Positions 4,999 to 7,135 of a DNA stretch of 7,135 bases are shown piece after piece. The stretch's first letter is position 1. Each line of letters opens with the position of its first letter. A model generated the notes under the pieces. That model searched no databases. It was not told the DNA's origin and was given only the letters and a program-made list of their open reading frames with translations. The stretch is from Aquificota bacterium (lineage in GTDB: Bacteria; Aquificota; Aquificia; Aquificales; Aquificaceae): contig JAADEK010000049.1 of NCBI GenBank assembly GCA_013153455.1, positions 1 to 7,135 on the forward strand. Reading direction: 5' to 3'. The translations under genes and the position numbers were made by a program.

Positions 4999-6969
4999 AT
5001 GATAATCATGAAGGAGCACGCCCTTGCCCTTCTCGGAGTGAAGGAAGCCCTAAAGCGGGGTGAGCCTACCTACAAGGTCGCGGAAAGACAGCGCGAGCAG
5101 GAGGTTTTCCTTGAGCTTGAGTATCAGAACCTCGTGAGGCTTGAGAAGCCACTTGAGTATACGCTCACATACTGGGGAGAGGCTCTCGTTAACGTCCTTC
5201 ACGAGATGATAGACAACGGTTATATCGGACACCCCGAAACGTGGGAGGACGACTTTAGGTGGGTGGGTTCGGAAGTTATAAGTATGATTTACTCAACCCT
5301 CAGGAACGACGGGCGGGCGGGTGAGAAGATAGAGAAAGCCCTCGCGGAGCGCGGATTTCTTGAGGAGGTAGAGGTTGAAAAGAAGGGCAGGTTTAAGACT
5401 GTAAACAACTACGCGAAGCGTATATACGAGATATACAACGGTATAACCCCCCGCCTTGAGATATCAAAGGGTCTCGCGGAGTATATAAGGGATATGGCTC
5501 CGGGACCCGCGGAGAAGGGGATGCTCCCGGAGGGTAAGCACTTCCCGCTTCTTCTTGAAGCTATGAGGCTTCTCGCCTTTTCAGTTCCAAACTCAGACGT
5601 TTACGCCCTCACGGGACTCGGTCAGGCGGTGGAACAAGCCCTCAGACATATGCCCTTCAGCCTTGACACACTGATTTCGGAAGACATACTTGAGGACTTT
5701 ATACTCGCCCTTGATGAGGGTATAGACAAGCTTCCCACCGCGGGTCAGGAGGTTCTGTATGCCCTCGGTCTTTTTGATGCGGAGGGTAATCTGCTTCCCG
5801 CGGGTGAGAAACTCCTTGAGGTATACAAACTCTGGAAGAAAAAGGGCTACCCCTATCACAGAACCTTTAACTTGGAAGTCTTTGAGGAAGAAATACTAAA
5901 GACGATACACAAGCTCCTTGAGAAGCACGAGCAACTCGCGGGACCCCTCCCGACGAAGGAAGAGATAGTAAGGGAGATGCTCCTGAGACCCCTGAAGGAG
6001 TATAAACACCTCGTTGAGTATTACGGCAGGAGGATAAACCAAGACTTTAACTACAAGAAGAAGGAGGAGATAAAGAAGAAGTTCTCCGAGCTGAAGACCG
6101 TGGAGGAGATTTTCAAGCACTTTTACGAGAAGGGGGGCAAGTGGTATAAGAAGATGATGGACCTCGTTATGGAAGCCCTTTACTCGCTTGAGGCGTTTGA
6201 CCTAATCACCACGGACCTCACCGAGAAGGGAGAGCTTTACTACGTCCTTACCGAGCACGGGAAGAAGGTTCTTGAGGATATAAACAGGCACGGCATCAGA
6301 GACATAACCGCGACGGGTGTTAAGGCTATAACGATAACCAAAAGGGAGTATTTCGCTCCTAATTACGAGTGGTATAAGCAGGCGTTGGATGAGGCGCTCG
6401 TAAGGAGCGGAGCACCCACCGACAGCGGTAGGCTGTATGCGGAACTCGCCTACGAGATAAAGAGGAAGCCCCACCTCACGCGCTTTGAGCTCGTTGTTCT
6501 TCACAAGATACCAAGGGCGGGTATGTTCCTGAGTGAACTTTTCAAGGAGTTTGACGAAGTTCTCAAGGAGGAGGTTCACCTCGCGGTTGAGAAGCTCCAG
6601 GCGCGCGGATTTTTGGACGTCCTTCCTAACGAGGGACTCGTCCTCACGCGCGCGGGCGAGCTTATAAAGGAAGCGGTCTCCTCAATACCCGAGGGTCTCG
6701 GAAACCCGATAAACCCCTTTATGTTCAGGATTATTGAAGCCATATCAAAGGTCGGGAACCTATACGTGAAGGAAGAAAAGGTAAGGATACTTCCCAAGCA
6801 ATTTGAGGAAGTTGAGAGGATGACGGGACTTGACCACGAGACGTTCCTAAACGAGCTCGCCCTTTTGAGACTCCTCGGTATCGTGGGACAAAACTCCCTC
6901 CACAAGTCCGGTCTTTCCCTACTCAAAGCGGTAGAAGAGATACAAAAGGGAGCTATTGAGGAGGTCTGA
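4999..6969 (+). CDS. Large soluble protein with repeated winged-helix-like units, tentatively DUF505
   Basis: The 656-aa product begins MIIMKEHALALLGVKEAL and has no signal peptide or membrane helix, so it should be cytosolic. It is mostly helical and highly charged. Several stretches follow the pattern of a recognition helix, a short wing and a 'LTxxG' turn seen in MarR/PadR-type winged helices: about residues 36-66 (LVRLEKPLEYTLTYWGEAL), 252-275 (LYALGLFDAEGNLLPAGEKL), 386-427 (ending YYVLTEHGKKVLEDI), 525-560 (LQARGFLDVLPNEGLVLTRAGELI) and 617-645. Length and the opening residues remind me of DUF505, an uncharacterised family of Aquificales and thermophilic archaea, but I hold that only loosely. 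No enzymatic motif is visible. It lies downstream of two membrane-protein genes on the same strand, after a 92-bp gap with a G-rich tract. A nucleic-acid-binding or scaffold role is inferred from the winged-helix-like units alone. Confidence 0.85.
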   Translation: MIIMKEHALALLGVKEALKRGEPTYKVAERQREQEVFLELEYQNLVRLEKPLEYTLTYWGEALVNVLHEMIDNGYIGHPETWEDDFRWVGSEVISMIYSTLRNDGRAGEKIEKALAERGFLEEVEVEKKGRFKTVNNYAKRIYEIYNGITPRLEISKGLAEYIRDMAPGPAEKGMLPEGKHFPLLLEAMRLLAFSVPNSDVYALTGLGQAVEQALRHMPFSLDTLISEDILEDFILALDEGIDKLPTAGQEVLYALGLFDAEGNLLPAGEKLLEVYKLWKKKGYPYHRTFNLEVFEEEILKTIHKLLEKHEQLAGPLPTKEEIVREMLLRPLKEYKHLVEYYGRRINQDFNYKKKEEIKKKFSELKTVEEIFKHFYEKGGKWYKKMMDLVMEALYSLEAFDLITTDLTEKGELYYVLTEHGKKVLEDINRHGIRDITATGVKAITITKREYFAPNYEWYKQALDEALVRSGAPTDSGRLYAELAYEIKRKPHLTRFELVVLHKIPRAGMFLSELFKEFDEVLKEEVHLAVEKLQARGFLDVLPNEGLVLTRAGELIKEAVSSIPEGLGNPINPFMFRIIEAISKVGNLYVKEEKVRILPKQFEEVERMTGLDHETFLNELALLRLLGIVGQNSLHKSGLSLLKAVEEIQKGAIEEV

Positions 6970-7005
6970 GGGGCTTTCGTTGCCCCTTATGACCTTTGTC
7001 ATAGG
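6969..7005 (+). terminator. Two overlapping hairpins at the end of the 656-aa gene
   Basis: AGGGGC (6969-6974) pairs with GCCCCT (6982-6987) around a 7-nt loop and starts on the last base of the stop codon. A second hairpin, TATGAC (6988-6993) with GTCATA (6998-7003), extends outward through a T-G and a C-G pair to 6986 and 7005 and so competes for two bases of the first. There is no proper T-run after either, so this is a weak intrinsic terminator or a 3' stabilising structure. Confidence 0.4.
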
Positions 7006-7053
7006 AATTTGCAACCGTGATATACGTCATAATTTATGATGTTAGTTTATGAT
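6987..7053. repeat. Cluster of five TTATGA(C/T) motifs in both orientations
   Basis: TTATGAC is at 6987-6993. Its reverse complement, GTCATAA, is at 7026-7032, with a near copy GTCATAG at 6998-7004. TTATGAT is at 7034-7040 and 7047-7053. Two of the pairs face each other as inverted repeats (6988-7003 with a 4-bp centre; 7027-7039 with a 1-bp centre), and the last two are direct repeats 13 bp apart. The layout suits a multi-site operator for whatever lies to the right. Confidence 0.4.
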
Positions 7054-7064
7054 ACAATTGAAAC

Positions 7065-7091
7065 CCAAGGGTTCGGGAGAGAGCCCTTTGG
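7065..7091. other. Strong 10-bp hairpin in the non-coding tail
   Basis: CCAAGGGTTC (7065-7074) pairs with GAGCCCTTTGG (7081-7091) with one bulged T at 7089 and one T-G wobble, closing a GGGAGA loop. TATGAT and TACAAT sequences just upstream (7048-7058) could serve as -10 elements, which would place the hairpin in a 5' leader. A consensus TTGACA follows at 7096-7101, without a good -10 inside the window. No T-run follows on either strand, so it is not a standard terminator. A leader element or small RNA is possible. Confidence 0.4.
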
Positions 7092-7135
7092 CTTCTTGAC
7101 AACTGAATAGGGAAAATGGCATCTTTGCCTTGATT

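Noticed and set aside
3840..6969. The three unknown genes as a prophage, plasmid or transposon insertion
   Set aside because: There are no integrase, transposase, direct-repeat ends or tRNA junctions, and coding composition is similar to mnmG. Strong Shine-Dalgarno sequences alone are not enough.
7057..7064. ATTGAAAC, resembling the 3' end of many CRISPR repeats
   Set aside because: Only one copy of the surrounding sequence occurs and no second repeat follows in the remaining 71 bases, where one would be expected for typical repeat and spacer lengths.
7036..7110. 24-codon open frame starting ATGATGTTAG and ending TAG
   Set aside because: It has no Shine-Dalgarno, runs through the strong hairpin and direct repeats, and is short enough to be open by chance.

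Overview
The window looks like chromosomal DNA of a thermophilic bacterium of the Aquificaceae, close to Aquifex. The main reason is the mnmG product: its length (617 aa) and wording (for example the GNFNGTTGYEEAAGQG block) agree closely with what I remember of Aquifex aeolicus MnmG. The heavy use of AGG/AGA and ATA codons and the Lys/Glu-rich proteins fit a thermophile. This placement is from memory, not from a search.

Left part (1-3645). The N-terminal 77 codons of a short-chain dehydrogenase/reductase run leftward off the window. Twelve bases away, and divergent, is a CinA-family NMN amidase gene that has the CinA middle and C-terminal amidase domains but lacks the N-terminal MoCF domain. 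An 18-bp perfect palindrome lies over the junction between these two genes. The CinA gene converges on, and overlaps by 17 bp, the end of a leftward two-gene unit, mnmG-epmA, joined by an ATGA overlap. MnmG modifies U34 of tRNA. EpmA is the lysyl-tRNA-synthetase-like enzyme that aminoacylates elongation factor P. The pair therefore serves translation.

Middle (3646-3839). A 194-bp AT-rich gap separates the leftward genes from a rightward set. It holds a good sigma70-type promoter (TTGAAA-16-TATACT), a terminator-like hairpin inside the resulting leader, a near-perfect Shine-Dalgarno, three copies of GCTTCGC in two orientations, and two DnaA-box-like 9-mers. GC skew of the + strand changes sign across this gap, and mnmG is a classic origin neighbour, so a replication origin is a possible but unproven reading.

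Right part (3840-6969). Three rightward genes of unknown function follow: a signal-anchored extracytoplasmic beta-sandwich-like protein (171 aa), a four-helix membrane protein (about 183 aa) that is translationally coupled to it, and, after a 92-bp gap with a G-quadruplex-type tract, a 656-aa soluble protein with several winged-helix-like units that tentatively resembles DUF505. This set is the best candidate for an undescribed system, but nothing here reveals its job.

Tail (6970-7135). There is no convincing gene. It holds a terminator-like hairpin at the stop codon, five copies of a TTATGA(C/T) motif in both orientations, a strong 10-bp hairpin, and a consensus TTGACA near the right edge. 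It is probably the control region or leader of something beyond the window.
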